A model generated the notes under the pieces. The model did no database searches and was not told the origin of the DNA. It saw nothing but the letters and a program-made list of their open reading frames with translations. Positions 16,187 through 25,000 of a stretch of DNA of 35,812 bases are shown here, piece by piece. This DNA is from CAZOOR01 sp964581505. GTDB lineage: Bacteria; Bacteroidota; Ignavibacteria; Kapaibacteriales; UBA2268. Numbering within the stretch: the first letter of the stretch is position 1; each line of letters opens with the position of its first letter. The stretch lies in the NCBI GenBank assembly GCA_964581505.1, contig CAZOOR010000023.1:1-35812 (forward strand). Reading direction: 5' to 3'. A program made the position numbers and the translations under genes.

Positions 16187-17389
16187 TCAATAATACAAAT
16201 GTGCCTGAAACAGCCATCTTCCTGATGTGTAATAATAACAATCAACAATGCGATACTGTGCAATGAATTCAAAATACGGGACAGGCTGTAATGTTGCCGA
16301 TAGCGTATATTGCATTGTATTGAAATCATATTGTTTATTTTCTTTGTCAATCGCCAAATTCGCATTAGCGGTTTCGGCTCGTGCCGTTACAATAATACCT
16401 CTGTACGGTATGTAGTTTAGTTGAGCAATAATACTATTTGTTGTACGAATATTATTTTTACCATCAACAAAACCGCTAAGATGAGAACCATAATATCTAG
16501 CCTCTACCGAAAGATTATCAATAATAGAATATCCGGCGAACAAGTTATAGTATGCAAAGCCGCCATTGACAAGCAATGCCGCACCAATAAATGATGAGGG
16601 AAAATCATCAAAAAACATTTCGGGATAGAATGTTGTTTTAAATACAAAACTCGGATTGTGTGCTACCGTTATGTATTGCAAATCATTACCCCATACTTTC
16701 TGTTTGCCGAGATTCCAAGAATCAAACACACCGAAATTTAGTGATAGCCAATCAAGTGATTCATAAATAATTTCCGCCCCTGCTTCGGAATAATCCGGCG
16801 GAATAAATTGTTCCGTACCATTCGGCACAGCATTACGTCTGTCAAGCATAACCATATCACACTCGTATATACCGGAAGGCGGCTCAAATTTTCCTATATG
16901 CAATTTCGGCAACTCATCACCAAATTTGACATAAGCAGATGCAGACCATTCCTGTTGTCCATCGAATATTAAATCACCGTAATTATACTGACCTTCTACT
17001 AACAACCACTCCCAAGGATTTGAATTTGCATAAAGACTTGCTTGCATTGGGTAATACTTCCTGACTGCTTCATTTGTCTTGTTCGAGCGAGTAGATTGAT
17101 AACGAAAATCAAATCCCCAAGCGAACAATTTATTGAAATATGAGTATTTTCCTTTATCAATGGAATAAATTGCAGACAGAGGTTTTTCGGCGGAAGAAAA
17201 TATTGAGGAACTCTTGCCGAAGTTCCATCCGAACTCGCTACGCATTCCGCCACCTTGATTTGAGATATGGCAAGCGGAACATCGGTTCCCCGTCCATAAT
17301 GCAAGTTGCGGCGTTGCCTCAATTGTCTCAATAATAATTGTGCCGAAGAAAAGCAAAATTAGCACGGCGATTATGTATCTATTTCTCAT
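16187..17389 (-). CDS. Outer-membrane porin with N-terminal haem-binding CxxCH, Cyc2-like
   Basis: A 400-residue exported protein. It has a hydrophobic signal peptide (1 to about 25) and then TPQLALWTGNRCSACH, with a single haem-c motif CSACH at 37-41, followed by a glycine-rich stretch and SEFGWNFG. The remaining 340 residues alternate hydrophobic and polar positions, are rich in aromatics and end in YY, as outer-membrane beta-barrels do. One haem motif directly ahead of a barrel of this size is the layout of Cyc2, the fused cytochrome-porin of iron oxidisers, whose motif region also reads P-x-x-A-x-x-T-G-x-x-C-x-x-C-H. Similarity beyond this is not proven. The ATG at 17389 follows an AGGTGG ribosome site. 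A GTG at 17404 would overlap the cytochrome gene. It follows the cytochrome c gene by four bases, suggesting electron transfer between them. Confidence 0.65.
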   Translation of the reverse strand: MRNRYIIAVLILLFFGTIIIETIEATPQLALWTGNRCSACHISNQGGGMRSEFGWNFGKSSSIFSSAEKPLSAIYSIDKGKYSYFNKLFAWGFDFRYQSTRSNKTNEAVRKYYPMQASLYANSNPWEWLLVEGQYNYGDLIFDGQQEWSASAYVKFGDELPKLHIGKFEPPSGIYECDMVMLDRRNAVPNGTEQFIPPDYSEAGAEIIYESLDWLSLNFGVFDSWNLGKQKVWGNDLQYITVAHNPSFVFKTTFYPEMFFDDFPSSFIGAALLVNGGFAYYNLFAGYSIIDNLSVEARYYGSHLSGFVDGKNNIRTTNSIIAQLNYIPYRGIIVTARAETANANLAIDKENKQYDFNTMQYTLSATLQPVPYFEFIAQYRIVDCYYYTSGRWLFQAHLYY

Positions 17390-17393
17390 TGTT

Positions 17394-17819
17394 TTATTTA
17401 CCACCTGATAACTTGCCGGCTTTTCTTGCTTTTTTTACATCATCAACGGTCGTTTTAATATCTAACTTATTCAGCTTTTTATACACATAATTCAGAATAA
17501 GTGTAATATCTCTATCGCTTAGAGACTTATCTATTTCCGTTGTCATTACACCCTGATATTTGTATCCGTTTACAGTAATCTTGCCTTCACGACCGTACAA
17601 CATACCGCGAAGCAATTCAATTTTATCACCTTTCCGAACATAGTCGGCATTTTTCAATGGCGGATAGACGGTTTTAATGCCTTTGCCATTCTTACGATGG
17701 CACTTGGAACATTGCTGTATATACAGTTTCTTGCCGCGTTTCAAATCATCTTTCTCGCCGGCAAATAGCGTGAAAATCAAAATGACCGAAAACAATAATA
17801 TTGCAGGAATTTTTAACAT
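17394..17819 (-). CDS. Periplasmic monohaem class I cytochrome c
   Basis: A 141-residue exported protein with a signal peptide at about 1-20 and a cytochrome c fold. The haem motif is CSKCH at 37-41, followed by GKGIKTVYPPL. The likely distal ligand M92 is in KYQGVMTT, and a C-terminal helix follows (LSDRDITLILNYVYKKL). This is the general class I monohaem electron carrier. A lysine-rich tail follows the last helix. It is the first gene of a two-gene minus-strand operon and is separated by four bases from the CxxCH-containing barrel protein. It is therefore the natural periplasmic partner passing electrons to or from the outer membrane. The terminal acceptor is not encoded in this window. Confidence 0.85.
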   Translation of the reverse strand: MLKIPAILLFSVILIFTLFAGEKDDLKRGKKLYIQQCSKCHRKNGKGIKTVYPPLKNADYVRKGDKIELLRGMLYGREGKITVNGYKYQGVMTTEIDKSLSDRDITLILNYVYKKLNKLDIKTTVDDVKKARKAGKLSGGK

Positions 17820-17949
17820 ATCAATATTTTATTAGTAATTATTATCAAATCCAACTTAATAAATATAACGAAGAACTACAATATATGTTACGATTTATAC
17901 TATGTAAAATTATCTTTAAAATATTTCTGCTAATAATAGTCTGTTGTAA

Positions 17950-17981
17950 TAGATTAACCTTAAACTTATTTTAATAATCTA
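17950..17981. promoter_or_regulatory. Possible controller-protein operator
   Basis: TAGATTA (17950-17956) and TAATCTA (17975-17981) form a 7-bp inverted repeat with an 18-base spacer, just upstream of the Xre gene. Restriction controller proteins bind symmetric sites in this position. The match is AT-rich and could be chance. Confidence 0.25.
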
Positions 17982-17988
17982 ATTTACA

Positions 17989-18210
17989 ATGAATACAAAA
18001 AATGAAATATTAGTTAAATTTGGTAAAAGAGTCCAAGAATTACGAAAATCAAAAGGTTTTTCGCAAGAAGAATTTGGTTTTAATGCCGACTTACACAGAA
18101 CATATATCGGAATGATAGAACGAGCAGAACGAAATATTACACTTAAAAATATTGTTAAAATTTCAAAAGCATTAAACATTAGTCTCAAAGATTTATTCGA
18201 TTATGATTAA
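17989..18210 (+). CDS. Xre-family HTH regulator, probable restriction controller protein
   Basis: A 73-residue single-domain helix-turn-helix protein. Helices run through FGKRVQELRKSKG, SQEEFGFNADL and HRTYIGMIERAERN, then LKNIVKISKALNISLKDLF. The IERAERNITLKNI block is typical of controller (C) proteins of type II restriction-modification systems. These activate the nuclease gene while repressing their own promoter, delaying cutting until methylation is done. The gene overlaps the following nuclease gene by 8 bases and sits beside a DNA methyltransferase, which supports that role. The start ATG has only a weak ribosome site, so the transcript may be near-leaderless, as in many C genes. A solitary phage-type repressor is less likely given the neighbours. 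Confidence 0.8.
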   Translation: MNTKNEILVKFGKRVQELRKSKGFSQEEFGFNADLHRTYIGMIERAERNITLKNIVKISKALNISLKDLFDYD

Positions 18211-18514
18211 AATAAATGATTATGTGATACTCATAAAAAAGCATCAATACCTCGAGTTGCATTCTGTCGGTATTGTTAAATCTATTTCTAAAAAGAATAT
18301 TGTAGAGGTTTTTTTTATTGGCAAAAGCATTAATCTATTTTTAAAAAGGAGTGATTTAAAATACTTGGATGTTGCAAAAACCGGCAAACCACATAAGTAT
18401 AAAATATGCAATGTATGTCATGTTTTGAAAAAGATTATGTTGATTTTGAAATTAATCAAACTGATGCGAAAGGAAGAAAAACAACAAGACCTAGCTGTAA
18501 ATCTTGCAGAGTAA
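18203..18514 (+). CDS. N-terminal part of a frameshifted restriction endonuclease
   Basis: Reads from an ATG overlapping the controller gene. Residues 1-65 resemble a small beta-barrel of SH3/Tudor type (INDYVILIKK, VGIVKSISKKNIVEVFFIGK). They lead into KTGKPHKYKICNVCHVLK, the first half of a zinc ribbon. After the five-A run at 18428-18432 this frame degenerates into a low-complexity tail and stops at 18514, while the natural continuation (KDYVDFEINQTDAKGRK, then CKSC) is in the frame that covers 18406-18774. One extra A would join the two pieces into a protein of about 190 residues with a C-x2-C ... C-x2-C ribbon. The split is a mutation, a homopolymer sequencing error, or less likely programmed slippage at AAAAAG. 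Confidence 0.6.
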   Translation: MIKINDYVILIKKHQYLELHSVGIVKSISKKNIVEVFFIGKSINLFLKRSDLKYLDVAKTGKPHKYKICNVCHVLKKIMLILKLIKLMRKEEKQQDLAVNLAE

Positions 18515-18774
18515 AGATAAATGGTGTACAATTAAAATCAGAAGAGAAAAAGAAATTGGATAGAATTAAACCGACACATTTTTTCATTTGCCCTATTTGC
18601 CAAAAAGGCTCAATACCAGGTGTTACAGCCAATTTAGTTAGAGACCACAACCATTATAATGGCAAGGCGAGAGAGTGGATTTGCGATAGTTGTAATACAG
18701 GACTGGGACGTTTTAAAGATGATAAGGATTTGTTAAAAAGAGCAATTCGATATTTGGAAAAACATTCTAAGTAA
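18406..18774 (+). CDS. Endonuclease VII-like HNH nuclease, C-terminal part of the frameshifted gene
   Basis: This frame holds the catalytic half of the split nuclease. It has the remainder of a zinc ribbon (TTRPSCKSCR) and then an endonuclease VII-type HNH domain: CPIC, LVRDHNHYNGKAREWICDSCNTGLGRFKDD. The DHNH histidines and the two cysteine pairs (zinc) are intact. Recombination endonuclease VII folds are used by phage resolvases and by small HNH restriction enzymes. The setting, between a controller gene and a methyltransferase, favours restriction. As read, it could start at the ATG 18406 and give 122 residues, but the upstream frame supplies a better N-terminus. The stop codon directly abuts the methyltransferase stop (TAA at 18772-18774, TTA at 18775-18777), so the genes are convergent with no spacer. 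Confidence 0.7.
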   Translation: MQCMSCFEKDYVDFEINQTDAKGRKTTRPSCKSCRVKINGVQLKSEEKKKLDRIKPTHFFICPICQKGSIPGVTANLVRDHNHYNGKAREWICDSCNTGLGRFKDDKDLLKRAIRYLEKHSK

Positions 18775-19569
18775 TTAAAAAAGAATTTCATCTAAGATTT
18801 GTATTCTTTTCTCAGATAATTCTGTATATTCCTTTGATATTTCCATTCCTAAAAAATTTCTATTATTTAATGCCGCCATTTTGCAGGTTGTTCCCGAACC
18901 GCACATAGGGTCAAATACAATATCTCCTTCATTAGACCAAGAGAGAATATGGTCCATAGCAAGTTTTTCCGGGAAAATAGCTGTATGCTCAAAAGCAAAT
19001 CTATCATTCGTACTACCACCAAGACCAACAGCATACTCCCAAATATTTATTCGGGTTTTCTCTTTTTTAAGTTCAGCTACAACTTTTCTGTTTATACCAT
19101 CTGCCTTTTTATTAGATACTAACTTTTCAAATCCATTACGAACTGTTGGAGTTTTCAATGGATTAAAGGTCTTGGGTTTACCCTTTGACAAGATAAACAT
19201 AAATTCATAGCAATTAGTATAGGCATTTGAACGCATAAAAGGAGTATTTTTTTTCTTATAAATCATTACATCGTGGACATTAAATCCAATTTCTTGAAAA
19301 AATAAAGCTTGACGAAAGCTTGTTAAGGACTTATTCCCGTTTTTAATTCTATCTCCAATTATCCAAACAACAACACCACCTTTTTTCATTATGCGAAACA
19401 ACTCTGTTGCAATTCCTTCAAAGTCAAATGAATATCCGTTATAAAATCTCAAATCATCGTATGGTGGTGATGTAACTACTAAATCAATGCTATCATTAGG
19501 CATTTGATTCATACCTTGAAGACAATCAATATTATATATTCTGTTTATGTCAAAACTTCCAATTTTCAT
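18775..19569 (-). CDS. Beta-class DNA amino-methyltransferase (m4C or m6A)
   Basis: A 264-residue SAM-dependent methyltransferase of the restriction type. Catalytic motif IV TSPPYDD at 33-39 precedes the SAM-binding motif I FDPMCGSGTT at 219-228, which defines the beta-class order. SPPY is most often seen in N4-cytosine enzymes, while DPPY is usual for N6-adenine, so m4C is favoured but not certain. The middle third (about 90-200, with NTPFMRSNAYTNCYEF) is the presumed target-recognition region. It protects host DNA from the neighbouring endonuclease VII-like nuclease and converges on it with abutting stops. The recognition sequence cannot be deduced. If the nuclease is truly broken, this gene would be a surviving solitary methylase. 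Confidence 0.88.
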   Translation of the reverse strand: MKIGSFDINRIYNIDCLQGMNQMPNDSIDLVVTSPPYDDLRFYNGYSFDFEGIATELFRIMKKGGVVVWIIGDRIKNGNKSLTSFRQALFFQEIGFNVHDVMIYKKKNTPFMRSNAYTNCYEFMFILSKGKPKTFNPLKTPTVRNGFEKLVSNKKADGINRKVVAELKKEKTRINIWEYAVGLGGSTNDRFAFEHTAIFPEKLAMDHILSWSNEGDIVFDPMCGSGTTCKMAALNNRNFLGMEISKEYTELSEKRIQILDEILF

Positions 19570-19618
19570 AGCATACGTTGTTGATATTTATAACATCTTA
19601 AATTATTAAAAATATATG

Positions 19619-19712
19619 AATCCTGCAAGTTTTTTATTTATTCCGATTCTTTTCATAAATGACATTAAAATACTAGTATCGTTCGATTGAAAATATTATT
19701 ATATGCAGGATT
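19619..19712. repeat. 9-bp inverted repeat flanking the spacer beside the restriction cassette
   Basis: AATCCTGCA at 19619-19627 and TGCAGGATT at 19704-19712 are perfect inverted copies 76 bases apart, in the AT-rich region between the methyltransferase and hemC. They could bound a small non-coding element or mark an old insertion edge. No coding sequence or target duplication is visible. Confidence 0.3.
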
Positions 19713-19766
19713 AATGTATATTTTTGTTAATAATGATTTTCAAATTTAATATTAACATTTTTTACT

Positions 19767-19796
19767 TTTGTCGTTATAGTATTCTTTTTATTTTTT
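19767..19796 (+). promoter_or_regulatory. Possible promoter of hemCB
   Basis: TTTG at 19767-19770, 18 bases, then TATTTTTT (7 of 8 to TAnnTTTG, lacking the G). The hemC ATG lies 48 bases beyond. The region is T-rich, so chance matches are easy. Confidence 0.3.
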
Positions 19797-19843
19797 TCTT
19801 TGAACTTCATTTTTATTAATTTGCTCTTGGTACGGATTAGTTA

Positions 19844-20758
19844 ATGAAAAACAAGTTAATCATAGGAACACGCAGCAGCGAACTTGCCTTGTGGCAGGCA
19901 CATTTCGTAGGTAATCTTTTGCTCAAAAACAATCCTTCCCTGAATATTGTATACAAAAAAATTTCTACTAAGGGTGATAAAATACTTGCTCTGCCACTTG
20001 AAATGCTTGGCGGAAAGGGGCTATTTACTAAGGAATTGGAAAACGAATTACTTGTTGGCACAATTGATATTGCAGTTCATAGCCTAAAAGATATGCCGAC
20101 AGAACTACCTTCGGGATTATCAATTTTGGGTGTAACCGAACGCGGCTCCGTCTCTGATGTCCTTGTTTCGAGACGGAAGGAATATAATCTCAACACATTA
20201 CCGCCTCATGCAGTTGTTGCCACAGGCTCGCTCAGACGCAAGTCTCAACTTCTCTGGTGGCGTCCGGATTTTAACATTACTGATTTACGCGGCAATATTA
20301 ATACACGTATGCGGAAATTTATTGAGTCGAATTGGGACGGTATGGTTCTTGCCAAAGCCGGATTGGAACGTCTCAATATGACCGATATGATTACTCACGA
20401 ATTTTCCTTTAACGAAATGCTACCTGCTGTCGGTCAAGGTGCATTGGCAATTGAAGGCAGAAATGATGTGCCGGAGATTGCAGAATTAATCGCAACAATT
20501 AATGATAATGAAACGGAAATGTGTGTTAATGCCGAACGTTCCTTTCTTAGAATATTGGGAGGCGGCTGTAAAACTCCTATTGCCGCTCACTGCATATTGC
20601 AAGACGATATGCTATTTTTAGATGGACTTGTTGCCTCCGTTGACGGCAGGGAACAAATAAGAAAGCAACTATTTGACAAAATTGACAAACCGGAAATACT
20701 TGGCAACCAACTTGCTAACATTCTTATTGAACTTGGTGCAAATAAATTATTAACATAA
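19844..20758 (+). CDS. hemC: Hydroxymethylbilane synthase (porphobilinogen deaminase)
   Basis: Polymerises four porphobilinogens to hydroxymethylbilane in tetrapyrrole synthesis. The 304-residue protein is full length. The start KLIIGTRSSELALWQA is diagnostic. GGKGLFTKELE follows at 57-67, then VHSLKDMPTELP with the catalytic aspartate D83, and ATGSLRRKSQL at 126-136. C242 in GGGCKTPIAAHC carries the dipyrromethane cofactor. It is followed after 20 bases by hemB, whose product feeds it, so the two form an operon ended by a strong terminator. hemA, hemL and hemD are not in the window. The cytochromes encoded nearby need haem, but no regulatory link is visible. Confidence 0.97.
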   Translation: MKNKLIIGTRSSELALWQAHFVGNLLLKNNPSLNIVYKKISTKGDKILALPLEMLGGKGLFTKELENELLVGTIDIAVHSLKDMPTELPSGLSILGVTERGSVSDVLVSRRKEYNLNTLPPHAVVATGSLRRKSQLLWWRPDFNITDLRGNINTRMRKFIESNWDGMVLAKAGLERLNMTDMITHEFSFNEMLPAVGQGALAIEGRNDVPEIAELIATINDNETEMCVNAERSFLRILGGGCKTPIAAHCILQDDMLFLDGLVASVDGREQIRKQLFDKIDKPEILGNQLANILIELGANKLLT

Positions 20759-20778
20759 ATTATAAAACAGGAGACATT

Positions 20779-21753
20779 ATGGTTAGAGAAGATTTTAGAC
20801 GTTTCAGAAGATTAAGATACAACCCGATTGTTCGTGATATGGTGCGTGAAACTCATTTGCATCGCGAGGATTTCATCTATCCTCTTTTTGTTGCACCGGG
20901 CACAAATTACAAAAAGGAAGTTTCTTCTATGCCCGATGTTTATCAAATGTCTATTGATAAGATTGTTGAGGAATGCAAAGCGGTTGCCGATTTGGGTATT
21001 CCTGCCGTAATACTTTTCGGCATTCCCGAGACTAAGGACGAAATGGGAAGCGATGCCTATTCTTCGCATGGCATCATTCAAAAAGCAATTAGTGCAATTA
21101 AAAAAGATGTCCCAAATTTGCTGGTTATTGGTGATGTTTGTCTCTGCGAATATACATCTCACGGACATTGCGGCGTTCTTGACGGCGAGAATATTCTCAA
21201 TGACGAATCAATTGATATTTACGCAAAAGTTGCTCTTGCACAAGCCGAAGCAGGCGTTGATATGGTCGCTCCTTCGGATATGATGGACGGCAGAGTGCTT
21301 GCTATTCGCGAAACCCTTGATTTCAACGATTTCGACCGCATACCTATAATGAGTTATTCCGCAAAATATGCTTCGGCTTATTACGGACCGTTCCGTGATG
21401 CCGCAGAGGGCGCTCCAAAGTTCGGTGATAGGAAATCTCACCAGATGGATATTGCCAATTCAAACGAAGCGATTCGTGAAGTCGCCGAAGATATTATGGA
21501 AGGTGCGGATATTGTTATGGTCAAACCCGCCGGTGCTTATCTTGACGTCATTTATCGCGTCAAGCAAGAATTTGCTATGCCCACTGCCGCTTATCAGGTT
21601 TCAGGTGAATACGCTATGATTAAAGCCGCCGCTCGCAACGGTTGGTTAGATGAGGAAAGAATTATGATGGAATCGCTCACAGCAATTAAGCGTGCAGGCG
21701 CGGATTTAATCCTAACTTACTTTGCAAAAAATATGGCTAAACTATTGGGATAA
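20779..21753 (+). CDS. hemB: Delta-aminolevulinic acid dehydratase (porphobilinogen synthase)
   Basis: Joins two 5-aminolevulinates into porphobilinogen. The 324-residue TIM-barrel protein has both Schiff-base lysines, K196 in MSYSAKYAS and K249 in IVMVKPAGAY. A cysteine-rich zinc site C121-x-C123-x7-C131 lies in DVCLCEYTSHGHCG, so it is a zinc-type enzyme rather than a magnesium-only one. APSDMMDGRV near 164-173 is also conserved. A good ribosome site (AGGAG, 20769-20773) precedes the ATG. It follows hemC in an operon and is closed by the terminator at 21774-21817. Confidence 0.97.
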   Translation: MVREDFRRFRRLRYNPIVRDMVRETHLHREDFIYPLFVAPGTNYKKEVSSMPDVYQMSIDKIVEECKAVADLGIPAVILFGIPETKDEMGSDAYSSHGIIQKAISAIKKDVPNLLVIGDVCLCEYTSHGHCGVLDGENILNDESIDIYAKVALAQAEAGVDMVAPSDMMDGRVLAIRETLDFNDFDRIPIMSYSAKYASAYYGPFRDAAEGAPKFGDRKSHQMDIANSNEAIREVAEDIMEGADIVMVKPAGAYLDVIYRVKQEFAMPTAAYQVSGEYAMIKAAARNGWLDEERIMMESLTAIKRAGADLILTYFAKNMAKLLG

Positions 21754-21773
21754 AGTTACGTAATTGCAAATTA

Positions 21774-21817
21774 AAAAAAGACAGGGAGCATATTGTTAAT
21801 TGCTCCCTGTCTTTTTT
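21774..21817. terminator. Strong bidirectional terminator after hemB
   Basis: AAAAAAGACAGGGAGCA (21774-21790) and TGCTCCCTGTCTTTTTT (21801-21817) form a perfect 17-bp inverted repeat around a 10-base loop. It has an A-tract on one side and a T-tract on the other, so it can work on both strands. Confidence 0.9.
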
Positions 21818-22041
21818 GCAGTAAAAATATATATACTATCTTACACAACTTTTTTCTTTCAGGATATTTCAATACATATTTGATTTCATCACGACTACTT
21901 ATCCTATTATTCATAATTAAAGCATTTACATTAAATTTCCCAATAATTATTATAAGAAAATGGAAATTGATTGTAACTTTTTAAACTAACAAGTTGTTTT
22001 ATCGTCATAAATATTGATAGGAATAATAAATATTTAATATT

Positions 22042-25000
22042 ATGAAAATTACTTTAAAATTAATAGTCTTCGTTTTGTTTCTTGTATCTTTTTTTACGGA
22101 GACAGAGGCACAGTTCGGAAAAAACAAGGTGCAATATAGGAATTTTGATTGGAAGTATATTGAGACAAAGCATTTTGATATCTATTATTATGATAATGCA
22201 AAACAGCTGGCTTTCCTCTGTGCCATCGAAGCGGAAAAATCTCTTAAATCCATTGAAACACTACTCAATTATTCGATAGATAAGCGTATCCCGATAATTA
22301 TTTATAATTCCAAGAATGAATTCCAACAGACTAATATCATCGGTCAGTATATGCCCGAAGGTATTGGCGGCGTAACCGAGCTATTTAAAAATCGTGTAGT
22401 ACTACCATTTCTTGGCGATTTGAAACAATTTAAACACGTTATTCATCACGAACTTGTACACGCTGTTCTTAATATTATGTTTATGGGCGGCACCTTTCAG
22501 ACTGCTATCAGAACAAATAATTTACGGCAAATACCTATCTGGATGAACGAAGGTTTGGCTGAATTCGAGAGTATCGGCGGACTTGATACGCCAACCGATA
22601 TGTTTATGCGTGATTTGGCTATTAGCGAAAAAATGATGGATTTGGATAGGATAAGCGGATATTTTGCTTATCGTGCAGGGCAGGCTTTTTACTGGTATAT
22701 AGCAAATAAGTATGGAAAAGAGAGAGTAGGCGAATTAATTAATAAGGTCAAAACAATCAGAATCGGTGGCTTGGACAAAGCATTTCTAAGTACTTTCAAC
22801 AAGGATTTGGAGAGTTTTTCAGATGAGTGGAAGAAGGCAATGAAGCGTTATTATTTGCCGGATATTGCCACTTATCAGAATCCGGACGAGTTTGCAATAC
22901 GTCTGACAAATGCTAAAAAGGAGCATACTTATTATAATTCATCACCTTCTATTTCGCCGAAAGGAGATAGATTTGCTTTTATCTCGGCAAGGGACGAACT
23001 ATTCGGTATTTACATTCAGGATTTGAATGATAAAAAGAATGTGGAAAAATTAGTCTCGAGTTTGAGAGAACAGGATTTTGAGGAACTTAATATCTTGACA
23101 CCGGGTATTTCTTGGAATCCGAGTGGAACTAAATTAGCCATATCTGCCAAAGCCGGTGGCGAAGATGCGATATTTATAGTAGATGTTGAAGATGGCGATT
23201 ACGATAAAATTAAATTAGGAATTTCCTCTATTACTTCGGTTACTTGGTCGCCTGACGGAAAAAAACTTGCCTTTATCGGTTCGGGTGCAAACGGTAGTGA
23301 TTTATATGTTTACGATTTTGTAAGCAAAGAAAAGCAAAAACTTACAGATGATATTTTCTCAGACCATTATCCCGTTTGGTCTTGGGATAGTCAAGATATA
23401 TATTTTCTTTCGGATAGAGCAGATTATATAAACTCGACAAAACTTGCTACAAATTTTAATATTTGGAATATTAAATTAGGCGAAGATGATATATTTAGAA
23501 TTGATTTAAAATCAAAAAATATTGAAAGAATAACCAGTACGCCCAAATATAGAAAAACATCTTTGGTACTTTCGCCCGATAATAAACACATTTTGTATAT
23601 ATCGGATAAGAATGGTATTTCCAATATCTATAATTTGAATTTGCAGACTGGTTCAGAACGCCCTATTACCAATTCGATGAATACTATTTCCCAATTAAGT
23701 ATTACACCTGACGGTAATGATTTGCTATTTGCTTCACAGGTCGAGCTTGGATTTGATATTTATCATATTCGCTCACCATTTGAGGTAAAATTATATATTG
23801 ACACTATTCCAAATACAAAATTCAGAGAGACATTACTGGAACAACAAAGATTGAAGGATAATCTGGCACAGATGAAAGACAGTTTGCCCGAGAACAAGAA
23901 ACAGGAGTTTAAGGGATATGGTAATTTTTCTTTGGAATTCAGCCGCCAGAAAGTTGTTGCTAATAATCCTGATGCAATTAAAAAAGATAATAGTACAGCC
24001 GAAAAAGGCGACTATGACGTTGATACTAATTTTATTCCTAAAGATTACGCCATACATTTTTCACCCGATTTGGTGCTATCCAATCCGAATTACAATACAT
24101 TTTATGGCTTTCAGGGAAGTTTCCAGATGCTTTTCTCGGACTTATTGGGAAACAACCGCATCTATGTTGCGGCTAATCTGTGGTTAGATTTGAAGAACAG
24201 CAATATACTTGCGGCATACTCATATCTATCGAAAGTCATTGATTATCATTTTGCAATATTCCAAAATTCTTTAATGACTTACGGGTATTCAAATTATATT
24301 TTCAGATTTAGAAATTATGGCTTATCATTAACAGCATCATATCCGTTTGATTTATTTAGGCGGCTGGAATGTGGCGTGCAATTAATAAATTTATCAAGGG
24401 AGAATATATCCTTGCCCACCAATCCCTCACTATCACGCTTGCTATTGGTACCAAATATCAAATATGTATATGATGATATTTTATGGGGCATGATGGCACC
24501 ATCAAAAGGCACAAGATATTATATTGATGCAAAATTATCACCTAAACTTAATTCAAGCGGCTTATCGTTCTACAAAATAGATTTCGATTACAGAAGATAT
24601 ATACCGATAGTAAGGAATTATTTAACATTAGCTTTACGTGGAGCCGGCGGAACAAGTTTCGGCACAAATCCCCAAAGGAGCTTTTTGGGTGGCACTACTA
24701 ATTGGATAAATGCGGAGTTTATGGGTGGTAGTTTGCCATTTGAAGAACCTGAGGATTTTGTATTCGAGCAAATCATTATGCCAATGCGTGGCTATCCCGT
24801 AAATGCTATTCGCGGGCAACATTATTTCTTATCGAATGTGGAACTCCGCTTCCCTCTATTTGCCGTGTTAGCGGCTGGACCTTTGCCTATCTTTTTGAAG
24901 GGGCTATCGGGAGCAATGTTTATGGATATAGGTGGCGCTTGGTTCGGTGATTATTCTTCATTCCGTTCTGCCCAACCAATGCCGGACGGAACGAGAATTC

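Noticed and set aside
18424..18436. Programmed -1 frameshift in the nuclease gene
   Set aside because: The site is G-AAA-AAG, not the full A-AAA-AAG heptamer, and I saw no clear downstream stimulatory hairpin; a one-base indel is simpler, so I kept slippage only as a possibility.
19570..19843. Search for a tRNA, small RNA or IS in the spacer before hemC
   Set aside because: Only AT-rich sequence and the 9-bp inverted repeat were seen; no cloverleaf, transposase fragment or target duplication.
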